NCBI GenBank assembly: GCA_900239685.1
Contig: OENT01000112.1
Location: 144,270 to 208,269 of the forward strand
From: Rotaria macrura
Taxonomy: Eukaryota; Rotifera; Eurotatoria; Philodinida; Philodinidae
DNA: 64,000 bases
Reading direction: 5' to 3'
The position numbers and the translations under genes are program-made. Positions 19,376 to 39,870 of this stretch are shown piece by piece (position 1 is the first letter of the stretch; each line of letters starts with the position of its first letter). The notes below the pieces were generated by a model that saw only the letters and a list, made by a program, of their open reading frames with translations, was not told the DNA's origin and did no database searches.

Positions 19376-21504
19376 TCATTCAATGGTATCATCTCGTTTA
19401 CCAATTAGTTTTATAGTTAAAAATGCATTAATCACATGAATAAGTATTCGTAAATGTTGACATTGCACTTCAATATGTACTGTTGGTTCACTATCATCAG
19501 ATATTGAAGTACGTTTAAATTCAAAAAATATTTTATCTCGTCCATTATCAGAACTTGATTGTAATTGTTCAATTGTAAATGACCATAGAATTATATTTGT
19601 TTCATTATTATACATTTCAAAACCTTTATATATATCAATAACTAAACGGCATATCTGTCCTTGATACGTACAACCAAATGCACGATTTTTAAGTGCATAA
19701 ACAGACATGTACAATGAGCGTTGCCAGTTGGTTAGAAATTCATCGAGTTCATTTTTTGTTTCAAAATTTAAATAACGACATTGCGTTATCAAGTCATTTG
19801 ACAATGTTAATGTGAAACAATATTGTCTATCATCACGTAAATGTTTCGATGATACTTTTTCAATAAGAACTTCAACAATCGGATAAACACGTGAACAACA
19901 TATAAAATCAAATGCACATAATGGTGGGGGTTTATTATCATCAAATATGTATAGATCGCTGCCTTTAAATACAATAAATATTGGTTTCCATTCTGGTAGA
20001 CGATTTTGATTGACTATCGTTACTCGTTCATGTATCCAAGTTGCATAAAGGACTTGTTCACTTGGTAGCAATGTTTGATTTAGTTCAGTTAATGTACGTG
20101 TTGTCAAATTATGTATTATCGTATTAATGCGTGATATCCATAAATGTTGTTGAACAGATGTATCATTTATGATTATTCCCGACTGAGAACCATCAAGAGT
20201 GTGTAATTGAAAAGAATTAGTACGTAATTTATCTGTACCAGTTATATATTGAGTAACATATGCATAAAGTAGAGAATATTCTTGTACAGAAGCATAGTCA
20301 ATATTTGTGCTTTCCTCATCATCTTCATCTATTAATGTGTTGATTGATTCTGTTTGTTGTTGCTGTTTTTGTTCTTTTGCAAAATCTTCTAATTGTTGTC
20401 GACATCGTTCTTTTTCATTTTCACATAATAACAGTCGAGTAAGTAATTCATATTCATCAGTATCCTAAAATAAAAATGAAATTCTTCTAGTCAATCTATT
20501 TTTTTTTGATAATTTAATAGTCATTTCTTCTCTACTACAAAAATTCTTTTCTTTTCCTTTAGGCTTCGGAGAAGTAACAGATTCGTAAACTGAAATAAGA
20601 TTCTACATATTTCTATTCGTTGATCTAGAATAAGAATTCCACGAGAAATATATATATATATATAAGTTTATATGAATTCTTATGCGGTTATCTTTTCTAT
20701 TCATCATATAAAAGTCATGATTTATTTTTATATTGATATTGTTATTCGACATATTCGTAATAATGAATTATTCTTACTTTTTGTTGATTGGAAAGCATTA
20801 ATGATAAGCGTTGCTGTTGTTTACCCAGTCGATGATATCTAGAAGGATATTCTGCAGACATGCGATTCTGCTGTCTTCGTAGTCTAACAGATGATGACGT
20901 CGGTAATGTAAAACTAGTTTGCGTTGGTTGCGGTACTACTGATGATAGAGATGATCTGGTCGTTGATGTTGTTGAATGTAAATATGGAGCTATATCATTC
21001 ATATATTGAACAGTTAAAGCAATTTGATCACCGGCTGAATCTCGTAATTTAGTAATGACTTCATCATGAGTTAAAGTCGATATACTTTCATTATTAATGG
21101 ATAAAATAGCATCACCAACATGTAGCAAATGTGCATTTGTGTAAACAACACGAGAAATAAGAACTGGAAAGCCTATTTTACCAAACAGAAAAATACAAGA
21201 TTGTGAACTAAAAAACAACAACAATCGTTTGCTTTTCCAATTTACCTGTGTCACTACCACCCTTAATTGAAAAGCCAAGCGAATGCGTTGTTGGATGTCG
21301 TTTAAGAGTGACACTGCGTGGTACTACTGTTTGAACATATCGATTATTAATTGATGATACTTGAGTTGTTTTAAGACGTCGAACGATAAGTGCGTCCGAT
21401 GTTAATTGAAGTAAAACAAAATGAGGTTTAGCACGACCATCACTCAATGTTACATGATCTTCGAAAAGGACTTCGATTGGATATGTTTGATGACGATCAT
21501 GCAT
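19376..21504 (-). CDS. SNTG: gamma-syntrophin
   Basis: Syntrophins are membrane-cytoskeleton adaptors that bind dystrophin-family proteins and recruit ligands through a PDZ domain. Three exons on the minus strand, 21504-21246, 21172-20778 and 20464-19376, join in phase to 580 aa (family about 520-540). A split PH domain begins the protein; the PDZ starts at about residue 65 with the carboxylate-binding loop SLGFSIKGG and continues over the first junction to LHVGDAILSINNESI and LTVQYMN. A Ser/Thr-rich linker and a Gln-rich acidic stretch follow, then the second PH region and the syntrophin-unique C-terminus with QLQSSSDNGRDKIFFEF, which matches the gamma subtype (QLKGSSDDG in vertebrates). The start ATG at 21504 gives the short leader seen in gamma forms. 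It runs convergently to the meckelin paralogue. Confidence 0.92.
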
Positions 21505-24500
21505 TTTAACTTTAATCTATCAAAAGTTCAATAGATGTTATCAATACATACTGCAATAAGCTTTTTTTTCTAGACTAATCTGCTTACCCACGATGAATAA
21601 AATGTTAGTATTAGTAGCTACACGGATATGTGTCATCACGTGTTCGTGGCAACCATACGAAAATAATAAGAGCCTTGGGCTCATCACATCTAAAAATATG
21701 AGAAGATTGATAGATAGCAAGAAAACTAAGAATTACGTCAACATGCAACGTCATTGACGTGATTGACTCGGGCAACATCACTATCATCAGGATTACTGAA
21801 GAGAAAAAAAAGAAGAAAAAAAAAAGAAAAAGAAGAATGTTGTCGACAAGTGATGATAGAAAGCAACACACGAGCGAAGAGAAGAGAGAGAAGAAAAGCA
21901 AGCTTCGTATAATTAGACTATGCTGAAGTATTAAAACAGAAGAAAAAGCAGAATCGTTTACTAATAGACGAAATTTAAAAGAGCCCATTTAGAAAATTAA
22001 TTTTTTTTGCGTGTTTGCCATGCACCGAAATGAGAAAAATCTGGAGCATCGAGATAAGCCTCTATTTATATAAAGACCTAGCCGTGTATGATTCTTTTTT
22101 TTCTTTCTTTCTATTCATCTCCTTCATTTTTACTGGTATGTAACACCGGAAACGTAGTTCGAGTCAAACTTCTCAAGATCGAAGAGAGAACAAGAAAAGA
22201 TAAAACATTTCTGCTTTCTGTCTATCTAACTTATTATACCAAACAAAGCAGTTATATATATATATATATGTCTAGATTTGACGAATAGTTAGCTCCCGTA
22301 AGTTGAATGTGATTCTCAATAAATAAATGAACTCAACAGTTATTCTGATGCCAGTTCATTCTATTCTTTGTATGTCTCTCGAGATAATGAAGTAGCAGCG
22401 GAAAAAACTGAAGAAAGAATGTAAAAGAAAAGCAAGAAACGGCGAAAGAACGAATACGACAACAGCGAAGAAAAAGAATGACAATTACAATTGGCAATAC
22501 TTATCAGTGTCGTGCATTGCAGCCCGTTACTATTATTGCTCTTGCTGTTGCCGTCGCTGATCGACAATTGTTCTTGAATGCGTGGAAGCACTCGCAATAT
22601 ATATGCATCAACACATGTCGCTCTCTTTTCTTCAATAGTATACCAGTAACATCATTTGTTTTATGGCACATATGCACAACAAATAGATCTATGCCCTACA
22701 ACTATGCATACAATGATTAGAAGTATGAGGGAAAAGAACTAGGAACCAACTAATAATAACTTTTGCTATATTTTTTTCTTTTCCTATCATACATCGTTAT
22801 TATGTTTAGTTTGATGATGCGAATTAAATTAGGCGTAAAATATATGGGAGCATGCTCTACTATGTATGTCGCTTCCGGGAGAGTTTCGACATCCGGCAGA
22901 GAAAAAGATAGATAAACGAATAATCGGATGTGTACTTATATGTGCTCATGACAGTTGAAACTTGTAAGTATTAACAAAAAAAAAACATAATAAACGATAG
23001 TGATTATGTTAAACGATATTGATTTACAAACTACTGGTAGATTGTTGATAAACAATTATCACAACTATTTCGTTGAACATTTATTATAATGTGAAAGAAA
23101 ACGAAGGTGAAAATTATATTTTTCATGTACTTATTGAATAATCAGTTATATTGAATAAATACTGATCGTTTTTTTTTTCTATTCGCTTTGTTGAAATTTA
23201 TGAATATTTGATAGATTGCATGTGCTGACAGCTGCTAACTCAGTCATTGTCAATAGAAGTAAACTAACTCACACTGCTACACACAAGAAAACTTCTTTAT
23301 GGATGTAAATTCGTATGTTTTTTTTCAGTCATATGTATAGTTCGACAGATGAGTTTTCCATATGTAATACTGATTAGAATAAACCATAAGCTACATTCAT
23401 GTATGTCTACGTATATGCGCTGTTCAATATGGCTAAGTAGCATTGTATTTAACGATATAAATATGTCACTAACGACTATTCATAGGAATCTATCAAAAGT
23501 CTTCAAAGTGAACTGTATTATAATTTGATTTTTCTCGAAAGCTGAAAACTGGAGCCGTATAATTAACTCAACGTGTCTTTTATGAAGATATAGAAGAAAC
23601 ACTATCACATTAAATCAGTAGCTTTCATGTTTGCATTTACATGGCGCAAAAAAATGCTATTTGAAACAAGCGGAAGTTTTATTTGATTGTCAGGTGTTTT
23701 TTAATAGAATTTTTGCATGAAATAATTCTATGTTGACAACAGAGCGACATTGAAATATGCTGAAGATTGAACGATCGTATTACCAATAATACATCAAACC
23801 CTAATCTTTTTATAAATAAATTAGATTCGAACTCATCACGATAGTAAAAAGAATCAGAATAGTCGTAAGACGAAAGGTCTCTTTTGAATCTAAAAGGATA
23901 ATATTTGTCTGTTCTTTTTGCCAGGTTTTTACTATCAGAACTATGGACGGAACTAATGAATGTTTCTTCTTCTGGCTTTTAAGATTGTCTATAGACTTTA
24001 TACTAATACAAGTTAGTAATGTCTCTTCATAAAGTAAATAATTACTTGAACTCATAAAACATAATTCCTATTTTTTCATCATTTGCGACACTTTCAAGTT
24101 ATACGTTTTTTTTTACTCTTGGCAAACATCAGTAATGTGTTCCTTCGTTAATTTTTCCATTAATATTTGCATGATATATGTTTACTAATAAATACGTGTC
24201 TGTGCTATAAAAACACTAATGCAATTGTCGTGCCATTACTATTAGATTGAATAAGTAAAGAAAACGATCGTGGAAACATTGATATTGTCACAGGTCTGCA
24301 AATGAATGCTTTCATTTTTTTTTCACTAAACTTTGGATTAATACAATCTAGATGCTATAAACAATACGTTTCAACGATGTCTACCATAGTTTATCTAGAC
24401 GATGAGTTAAAAAGATAACACAAACAGTGGAATATTATTATGCTTTTTTCTCGTACATAACAGTGCGTCACATACTGATACGATACTTTTTTTTCTCTTA

Positions 24501-24628
24501 TTCGTTCGTTACATCAAACCGCGAGTTTCGATACGCACGAGTGATCATACATAATTTTATATAATATTCATATATCAATCACGATATAATATTTGCAACG
24601 AAAGCATTGTAAATAAAAAGGAAAAAAG
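21505..24628. other. 3.1 kb between divergent genes
   Basis: Holds the 5' regions of gamma-syntrophin (minus) and the TMEM163-like gene (plus). Visible features are a purine-rich tract at about 21807-21837 and a short TA run near 22254-22269. Several open frames on both strands are low-complexity and unsupported. Confidence 0.4.
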
Positions 24629-25539
24629 ATGGTTCTATTAGACGGCAATTTGAATCCAAATGGTCAAACAACAGCTATCGAAGAGGATTCTAGTCGAGAA
24701 GATAAATCATTCAAACATTATCAAACAATTGCACATCGTATTTGTGTATTCAGTATTATCCTTGATATTATACTTGGCTTAACAGCATTTGTCAATTGTA
24801 TGCTTGACAAATCATCCGTTGGTTTGAGCTTTTCAATAGATACATTAATGGATTCGATTTGTATTTGTTTTGTTGCTTGGCATTTGAAAGGTAAAAATTC
24901 ATCAAAACAACAGCAATATGTGTGATCTGCAAAAGTCAAATATTATTTTTATTTTTAGCTCAAACGATGGATGATTTTAAACGTCGCGATTATCTAGTAT
25001 GTTGTGTTGTAGGTGCACTTTTTATCGGTTCATTTTTAGCTATTGAATCTCGAGCCATACAATCTATGATTGTTCCGCAAGCACCAACTGGTGACTGGCT
25101 TTTGCTTGTATACTCCATAACTCACATATCTATCTTTACTGTCCTATCAATCATTAAAATTGTTCTTGCAAAAAAACTCGACTCGAAATCTTTGATGGCA
25201 GATGCATTAAATTCAACTATTGGTATTATAATGGCTGTTCCATTAATATTATGGGACCGTATACCTCTCTTAAGTCGACATACACAATTTGATGATTTAA
25301 TATCAGTAATAATGGCTTTATTTTTACTTATCATTGGTTGGAAATTAGTTCATAGTGGAATAACTTATCATAATAAGCTTTATTTTGAATCTCTCAATAG
25401 AGAAATCGACGATGCAAATGTCAATGCAGCACTTCTATCAACGAATCAAGTACCTGTAACAAGTCGATCTATTCCAGATGATACACATCGACAATATTTA
25501 AATCTCGACAAAGATGTTGAAGCTACGGAAGATGTATAG
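24629..25539 (+). CDS. TMEM163: TMEM163-like multi-pass membrane protein (cation-diffusion-facilitator fold)
   Basis: TMEM163 is a vesicle and plasma-membrane protein related to cation diffusion facilitators, linked to zinc efflux. Two exons, 24629-24890 and 24959-25539, join in phase (AAAG|CT) to 280 aa. The intron is 68 nt, GTAAAA to TTTTTAG. Six hydrophobic segments are visible. The first exon carries FSIDTLMDSICICFVAWHLK, matching the family's TM2 region with metal-site-like Asp residues, and exon 2 has LMADALNSTIGIIM, the corresponding second motif. The long hydrophilic ends are poorly conserved. ATG is preceded by an A-rich leader (GGAAAAAAG). It is convergent with SHARK, 335 bases apart. 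The assignment rests on motif order and topology; a related CDF-type protein is the alternative. Confidence 0.8.
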
Positions 25540-25873
25540 ACGGAATACATAAGCTTTTGCCTTATAATATATCCTACAAAAAGTAAAATAAGAATGCTTG
25601 GTTGTTTTTTTTTGTTTTGTTTTGTATCAACCTTCGTATCATTTTGAAAGGAGATAACATCATAACTTGCATTATTATATTTTGTTATTGAATATGAACA
25701 CAAACAAAAAAAAGGAAACAAACTCGCTCCTCAAGAAAAGACAGGATTCTTTTATCTTTTTTTTATCCTATTGGGTTCTGGTTTAATGTACATAAGAAAA
25801 AGCCGATAATAGAATTGTTCACAGGTAAAGAACCGGTTTGGCATAATTGGAATCATAGAATAAATGTTTATAT
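25540..25873. other. convergent 3' spacer between TMEM163-like gene and SHARK
   Basis: A T-rich stretch that must hold both 3' UTRs. No further feature was recognised. Confidence 0.4.
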
Positions 25874-32274
<6,401 letters not shown>

Positions 32275-32297
32275 GCTTTATGTATATTATGTATATG

Positions 32298-32318
<21 letters not shown>
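32298..32318. repeat. TA microsatellite upstream of SHARK
   Basis: An uninterrupted alternating TA run just upstream of the SHARK start codon, probably in its 5' UTR or promoter. Confidence 0.9.
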
Positions 32319-32328
<10 letters not shown>

Positions 32329-35300
32329 TTGGATATGTGGACGTATGTATCTCGTTGAGTAAGGATGTAATTATTACCGATCAAAATTCACATCTAAATG
32401 AGAGAGAAAAAGAAAAGAAATCTTGAGCATTATTCAAATCAGCTGTAACAAGTGATAACTACGCATTTGTTTGTAAATCTTTGCCATTTCAAATGAACCT
32501 TGCAAAGACTTCATATGTATATATGTAAATCTCTTTTTAAGGACAATATATTGATGGTGGCGGTTTCAACTATAACCATGTGAGGGTCAAATAATTTCTT
32601 TTTCTCATTCTCCTTTCTCTCTGTCTTTTCCTACACTAATAGTGTGTGGTAAGAAATTCTCTCTCTCTCTCTATTTCTCTTTCTCATTTTTCGTGACACC
32701 ACCATAATACAAAAGGGCATCAAACAAAGAATTGTGAATGTGTATATGTCTGTCTACTCGGTCGTCGTCGTCCGTCTGGCCGCTCGTTCGGTCCGAACGA
32801 CACAGAGACAGCAATAAAAACACATTCGATTGTGCGTAATTATACGAAATATAGACACTCGTATAATTATAATTCAATTGATTAGACTATCGGGCTGAGG
32901 TGGTAGTTATTAAACAAAGATAAATATCTCGGCAGCTATACTTGTCAAACGATCTACGATAAAAACAGGAAAAACAAGTTAACATATAAAGATAAAGAAA
33001 GAAAAAACATCGTGTGATCACATTTTGTGGACTTCAATTTATTTGTGTTAAGACATACTATCTTTAAATAATCTATTCCTTATCTGTTGTCAGTAAAGTA
33101 AAATGATTTGAATAGGTGGTTCAATAAATTATAAACGAAAAATTTGACTCGTATTTTAACTCACTTCTTTATTTCATGTAAACGCCAATTTATCAAAAGG
33201 AAAACGAAGAATGAAAATGTGTATAAACATACGTGCGTCTGTTTTGTACAGGCCCATATGTACATATAGCTTGTGTACGTGCTCACGTTACCTAACGGAG
33301 CGTGGATATAAATGCGGCAAACATACAGCCGTCGTCACTCAACATTCTTCTCATGTAATTCAAGGCGAAAGAGAAAGAAAATGAATGTTGTCATTTTTTT
33401 TCCGATGTTTCGACAATAAATAGATAATCGGATAGAATCATCGAACAAAAAAGTCTGACAATAGCTATAATATAATCAATGATTATGGTAAGATACTATG
33501 AAACATACCAGAAAAAAAGACATCAACTTTTTCTTTTCGTATAAACGTATATTCGTGTATCTTGTATATTACATCATTTCTTTTCTTAGGTCTTTTTTTT
33601 TCCTTTCTTTTTCGTCTATTCTGTCTAAACACCTTCGTTTTGTATCTGATATGAAGCAGATGAAAACGAAAGAGAAAAACATAAACATCAGATTAATTTT
33701 TTTAATGTTTAGACTATTTATGTACATTTGTGTTTGCGTTAGATGGTGTTTAAATTAGAAATGATTCGTTTCATCTGTAGGTGTTTATTGATGGGCATAT
33801 ATTTGAAGCTTCTTATTCTATTGACTTAATTATTCTTATCTTTTGTACTTCTCTATTTTAAAACACACTTACTCCTACTTGTTGAAAGAATGAATAATAT
33901 TGTGAAAGAGAACTCTTTACTTCTTTGTTCAGTTTATACATGTGAGTATATTTGTTGATGTTGACAGTAATAACAACTACAATGCGTACGTAGATATAAC
34001 TATGAATAAAATTTGTTGATGAAAGTTCTTTAAGGACAGATGACATCATAGTGTTAAAAAAACTGAACACCTGTTGACGCCTACTTTTGACCATTCGTGC
34101 CCTAACACATTCATTGCACAATACTACAAACAATAGAATGATAATAAACCGTTGACAGACAACAGCTGTCTCCACAATAAATGAATTCATCAGTAATCTA
34201 TTGGTTTTTGTATTATAAAAAGAAAATTTGTCACCCAATTTATTTTATACATACCGTATCTAATATATACCGACTGCAGTGTAATTGGAGTGATTTATAT
34301 ATTTACATTTAAAATGAGAAGCGCACACACGCACACATACATATACACACATTCGGCATTGTAAAAATATGTTCTTGTGTTATACAGAATCGAAATGAGC
34401 GATATTTTTATTTGAAAGTCATCTCGCATATATGTATTCGTTTTCTTTTTCTTTTTGCGCAATTTAGTCAACACGTGTGTAATATTAAAATATATCATTA
34501 TTGGACGATGGCCCTGAAACGATAAATATTTCTTTTAAAGTAAACTTACCTTTAGACGTTTAAGTGTATATTTGCAATGTGCGTAACTCCGAACAAGGTT
34601 ACATTTTTTCTCTCCACATGAACGGACACCTGAAAACTGAGAGAAAGATACATGACTTGTTCGATACTATATTACTTTGCCACTGTGTAGCAATAAACAA
34701 ATCGTCTAGTAGCATAAAGGCTATCTAACACGCACGAAGCTCATTCTTCATCGTTTTTCAATGAAAAAAATCATGAACTATATAGTGTAGGAGCTAGTTT
34801 TTATTGCTTATATTTTGTATGAAAAAAGTTGAATTACTCGATCTTGTATAAATAAAATTTATGTCATCAATTTAGTGTGCTATTATCTGGAGTAAGAAAT
34901 TATTTTCAACCTCACACGTGTGATAAATCTTTCGATTAGTAAATACATGTCAAATCTCGTTCAATGACAGCTTAGAACATGTTGATCTTGTGAAAATAGT
35001 ATTCTATTATTCTACGATTTTTTAACTGTTCATCGCAACCAAAAAATACGACCAATCAACGTTTACACATGAATACATGCATACATGTATAGGTTGAATC
35101 AAAGCAATATACATGCGAAGCAATAGCAATATACTTTCTTCACATTATATAATCTTTATGCTTTAGTTTTTGTTCTCTAATGAGAAATTTCTATTCTATA
35201 TTTTACCTAGAAATGGAATCAATATTAATAATTAACTTCATGTGAACTTGTGGATGTGTGTTCTGATCATACATCGTTATTTGACAATGATTAGTGTATT

Positions 35301-35392
35301 TCAGCCCTTACTTTAGTTTTATCATGTCAATCATGAAGAAATTAGGTTTGCAACGAGCCCGAACTACCCGGGCTCGGTCATACCCCGGATTC
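32319..35392. other. 3 kb without a recognised gene
   Basis: Upstream region of SHARK. It contains CT-rich and CA-rich microsatellite-like stretches (near 32650-32690 and 34325-34350). Open frames on both strands, the longest 126 codons at 33858-34238 minus, show no domain features and are low-complexity. Confidence 0.4.
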
Positions 35393-36444
35393 GACCATAC
35401 CTATTCCCGAAAAAAGTTTTCTTTTGTCATTTAGTAGAAATCATAATAATCGAGTATTGAAAGTACAGAAACCTACCTCGTTGATAAAGATTTCATACAG
35501 GAGAGCCCTTATCTTTTTCAGTTCAACACACGTGACTTGCTGGATACAACGAACACAATAGAACGAAAACAATTACTCCCAACAGCTGGTACACCTGATT
35601 TCTTCAGAAAAATGATAGTTCTCAGCGTTCCCTTTGCAACTCAGCTCATCGGCTTCGTAGAAAGTTTCATTTATTTTTCCGGAATTGACTAAGCAGTTCT
35701 GCATCGATCCATGTAACACTCATTGAAAAATAATAAACCGTTCTTTTACGACAATCGTTTCAAAGTAAACACCTGACATTTTCTTTCGTTTTTATGTGTT
35801 CCTAATGCCGCCATCTTATTTTCTTTTACTATAAAAACAAGATTGGAAAATTGTCACTAGCTCATCTGAAACCAACATGAGTCGAAGAATCTCGCTAAGA
35901 CAAATCGAGTGACATATATTTTACTCATATTAGAATACATTTTCTCGACTAAATCATTTCTGTTTCGAGATGTTCTATGTCAAGTTGCTGTAATACCATA
36001 ATGAGGAAAATAAATAGATTACATGGCGGAATTAGAAACAGACAGAAAAGAAAGAAAACTTTAGGCGCTTACTTTGAAACGATTGTCGAATAAGAACGGC
36101 TTATTATTTTTCAATGAGTGTTACATGGATCGATGCAGAACTGCTTAGTCAATTCCGGAAAAATAAATGAAACTTTCTACGAAGCCGATGAGCTGAGTTA
36201 CAAAGGGAACGCTGAGAACTATCATTTTTCTGAAGAAATCAGGTGTACCAGCTGTTGGGAGTAATTGTTTTCGTTCTAATGTGTTCGTTGTATCCAGCAA
36301 GTCACGTGTGTTGAACTGAAAAAGATAAGGGTTCTCCTGTATGAAATCTTTATCAACGAGGTAGGTTTCTGTACTTTCAATACTCGATTATTATGATTTC
36401 TACTAAATGACAAAAGAAAACGTTTTTTGGGAATAGGTATGACC
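35393..36444. repeat. 1.05-kb inverted repeat with 381-bp arms
   Basis: Arms 35393-35773 and 36064-36444 are reverse complements over 381 bp with only about a dozen differences, starting GACCATACCTATTCCC on the left. The spacer of 290 bp has no coding signature. The high identity of the arms suggests recent origin or gene conversion. It resembles a foldback transposon, but no target duplication could be identified, so a local inverted duplication remains possible. A 90-codon open frame within the right arm is a by-product. Confidence 0.85.
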
Positions 36445-39400
36445 AAGACTAGGGTAGCTCGAGTCATACCAATGCTCGGTGCATTCCTAGAACAAATGAA
36501 ACTGTTAACTCGGGTGTTTAACGTTACGACGATTCGTTTCGTAATCAAATTACAACGATTTCTGATAGATTGAGACTAGCTTCAGCTGATGATAATTTCT
36601 TGTGAATATTTTACGATGATATCGTGCATCGAATTCAAAGTCATAATAATTCCTCGGTCGTTACTTGTGTCTTATCTTTAGTGAAAATAGAAACCAAGAA
36701 CGGTTCAAATACTATTCAGCGATGAGCGTATTACATAAAATGAACAGAAAAATGACACGAAGATAATAACTTTTGTGTTGATTATTTTATGATTACCTGG
36801 AGAAACATACGAACCAAATCACTATGTGACTTTTGATTCATTTACAATGCTCAAAAGAAAATCTGTGTGATTGCAAACATATAGATTTCTGTCAAGATGA
36901 TCTTCCTCAACGAAAAAGGAGTGGGATTTCGTTTGTACAAAATTGCTAACATTTTTTTTATAGTTTTTGCGAGAGATTGCTATTTGAAAGCACACAATTT
37001 GATTGATAATGATATATCTATTTCGAATTAACATTGCAAGAACACAATGGACTAATCGGCTTCATTAAGATTGCGATCGAAGTCAACTCTTTTGAAGATT
37101 CAAAAAATAATGTTTTTCTAGAATCTATTTGTAGTAGAATCCTGTCAAGGCTATGAATTTAGTTAACCTATCCTACACTATTTTTTCTTACCCTAACTCT
37201 ATCGTTGGGGATCGTATCATACCTTGCTACCCTAGGGGAAATGGTTGGACCCTATACTCTACGAAGTTTAAAAGTTACATTAATCATATATGGCGCATGA
37301 TTTCATTACTTAATTATGAAATGATGAAGATAAATTTTACAAGTGTCAAGAGTAGTACACAAAAATAATCACAGGTAATACGAAAATCAGAAAAATAGTA
37401 CTACACGAACCACGAGTATTATCAACAATATCGACAATAAAAAAGCAAAGACATGAAGACATGTTGTCGTTTATTAATCAATGACTCTAAATAATCATCT
37501 AACAGGAATTTTCTTACTATTGCCCAATGAATAGACGATATTATTAGATACCAGAGATGTTTAGACGTCCAGCATTTGAACAATCCAGATTGGTATAATG
37601 AAAAGTTTACCCTGAATTACCCCACAGTTTTTAAAATGATACCCCAGTCCTACCCTAGAGGCAGAAGTGCAGGATTCCAATTTGAAATCTTTCATAGGAT
37701 TTGAAAATGAATTGAGAAATGAAAGAAAACGATCAAGCAAAAATATCAAGACATAGTCAACGAAGCAATACAAAAATAATTTTTTGAACATTTTCAGCAG
37801 TTCTACTCAGAACTTACCAGAATACTAAGCAATTTTTTCTATGAAAATTCGAGGAAAAATTATAAAGTATATTCAAGTTGACTCTTTTATGTATTGTTTT
37901 AAATAATTTTATTCATCTTGAATTTAATTCTACGTTTTCTTATAGAACACTCTGAAGTAGACTTGAAAATACAACAAATTATATAAAAATAATTCCAGTT
38001 CTCTTCTTTAGCAAAGTCCATGACCCAGCATGTCAAACAATTATCGACGATCAATATTTAAATTTCTAGAACTGAAATTTTGACCTCCGTTTGACTTCGT
38101 AACAAGCAGCGAATCACTATGCGTCTTGTTTTCAAATGGCTTCACATGGTTTCGTATTTTGACCAATATAGCCGTAGATTATGTAGAAATGTCATCGTTT
38201 TGTCCGGTAGGACACGAAGTCGAACTTTTCGCTTAGGGAAATTTGTCTAATGTGAAACATTTTTCTTACGTAAAACGAAAATGATGAATTCTTAACTATG
38301 CACATCAAATGAGAAGACGTGTCATAGAGCTATTTTTCTTTTTTCGTGCTTTCACTATCTAATTGGTTCATTCTTTTCTGGTACTTGTTATACGTTTACA
38401 TAGTTATACTTGTCGTCTCTTCTGTATTCGTCGTTCTACTCTTTACATTCTTTGAGGCTAGTATTACTAAATAAATATACGTCACGTTCACTGAAATTTG
38501 TAAAATATTCATACATACTTTTTCTATAAGGTTGTTCCCCAATCTGTTACATTTCGGTAGTCGTTATGCTATTCATGGATAAGCATGTTTCAATAGCAAT
38601 ACGATATTGAGCCATTAGTATCAAATAAAAGCACTGGTCATTGCCACTACCATCCATACCAATGTCAGGTGATAAAATTGGTATCGACTTCTCGACATGC
38701 CTATTCGTGAATTCCAGCAGGAATATATCACCTGGTACTTGACTGCTTTTCAATAATAAAAAACACATTTGAAGAAAATAATTAGATACTGCATTATTTT
38801 CTGTAAATTGAACAAGAGAGAAACATCATACTTGAGCGATTTAAAAGATATGAACTACGTAAAATACCTTAAAGTACTTTGAACTACACAAACGTACAGA
38901 AGTACGATGTTTCTACTTTGATTACACATCATGACTACTATTCAACTCAAACGTACTTACGAAATCTTGCTGTTTTGAATGATTCTCACTTGTATGAAAG
39001 TAGAGACGCGAAAAAATAAAATATATGAACTTCTAGTATGAATAAGATTTTTTTCTGTTAAAATTGTTGACTTTTATGCGATGTTGTGCTAAATATCGTC
39101 TTATAAATCAACATATTTGATGTTTTCATTCTTACTATTTCATCTAGAACGTAGTTATATATAAACAATCCGATCGATGATCGACCTTAGGCTTGAACAA
39201 GAAGAAATTCGAAATATTATAATTGTGAGACTGTAAATCTAAAGATATCCGTCAAGAAACTAAATTATCGACCATGCAATGCGTATCGAAAGTTATCATT
39301 AAAGACAACTTCGGAAAAATTCTTCGTGAAAATTTTTATTTCATGAATATTTTTCACAACGAAAGAAATCATTTTGAAATGTAAATCTGTAACATGATCG

Positions 39401-39535
39401 TTTTTCGTCAGGATATGTGTGTGTGTTTGTAAGAGAGCAACTGTCTCGATCACCATGGGGTTGTTTACATTTTCACAATAAAATCTAAAGTCAAAACAAT
39501 ATAATATAATCATAGTACTCACTTAGACCATATTC
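36445..39535. other. 3.1 kb without a recognised gene
   Basis: A+T-rich spacer. Two stretches are unusually rich in CCCTA-type words (37158-37245 and 37605-37670), possibly decayed repeat DNA. No exon chain or known domain was seen. Confidence 0.35.
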
Positions 39536-39548
39536 ATTTTCACTATAT
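39536..39548. repeat. 13-bp target-site duplication, LINE 3' side
   Basis: ATTTTCACTATAT occurs here, directly beyond the poly-A end of the LINE, and again at 44918-44930 beyond its 5' end. Confidence 0.85.
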
Positions 39549-39870
39549 TTTGTTTTTTTTTAATATGAAAGTTTATTGTTCTACATGGGGTTAACAAGCA
39601 TTGATACAGTAAAGAGAATAAATAAATAAAAATAAGGATAAACAGCTATTTTCTCTTTTCTGTCATCTGAAATTTATAAATTAACAAAAAAAAAGTAAAA
39701 ATAATCTATAGGTTCATGTAGTATAAGATATTAAAGAATGATAAGAAAGAGAAAAAGGAACGTATATAACAACTATAGATGTGTGAATGTGTGGAGATAG
39801 CTAATAAGAATCAAAGTCATTTAGAACTAGTTATCACAATTTCACGTACCATTACGATTTCCAATGTCAG

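Noticed and set aside
33858..34238. 126-codon minus-strand frame
   Set aside because: Hydrophobic and low-complexity, no domain and no splice context.
36276..36548. 90-codon minus-strand frame
   Set aside because: It lies mostly in the arm of the inverted repeat and has no coding signature.
38547..38768. Minus-strand 73-codon frame with a protein-like composition
   Set aside because: No known motif and no neighbouring exons.
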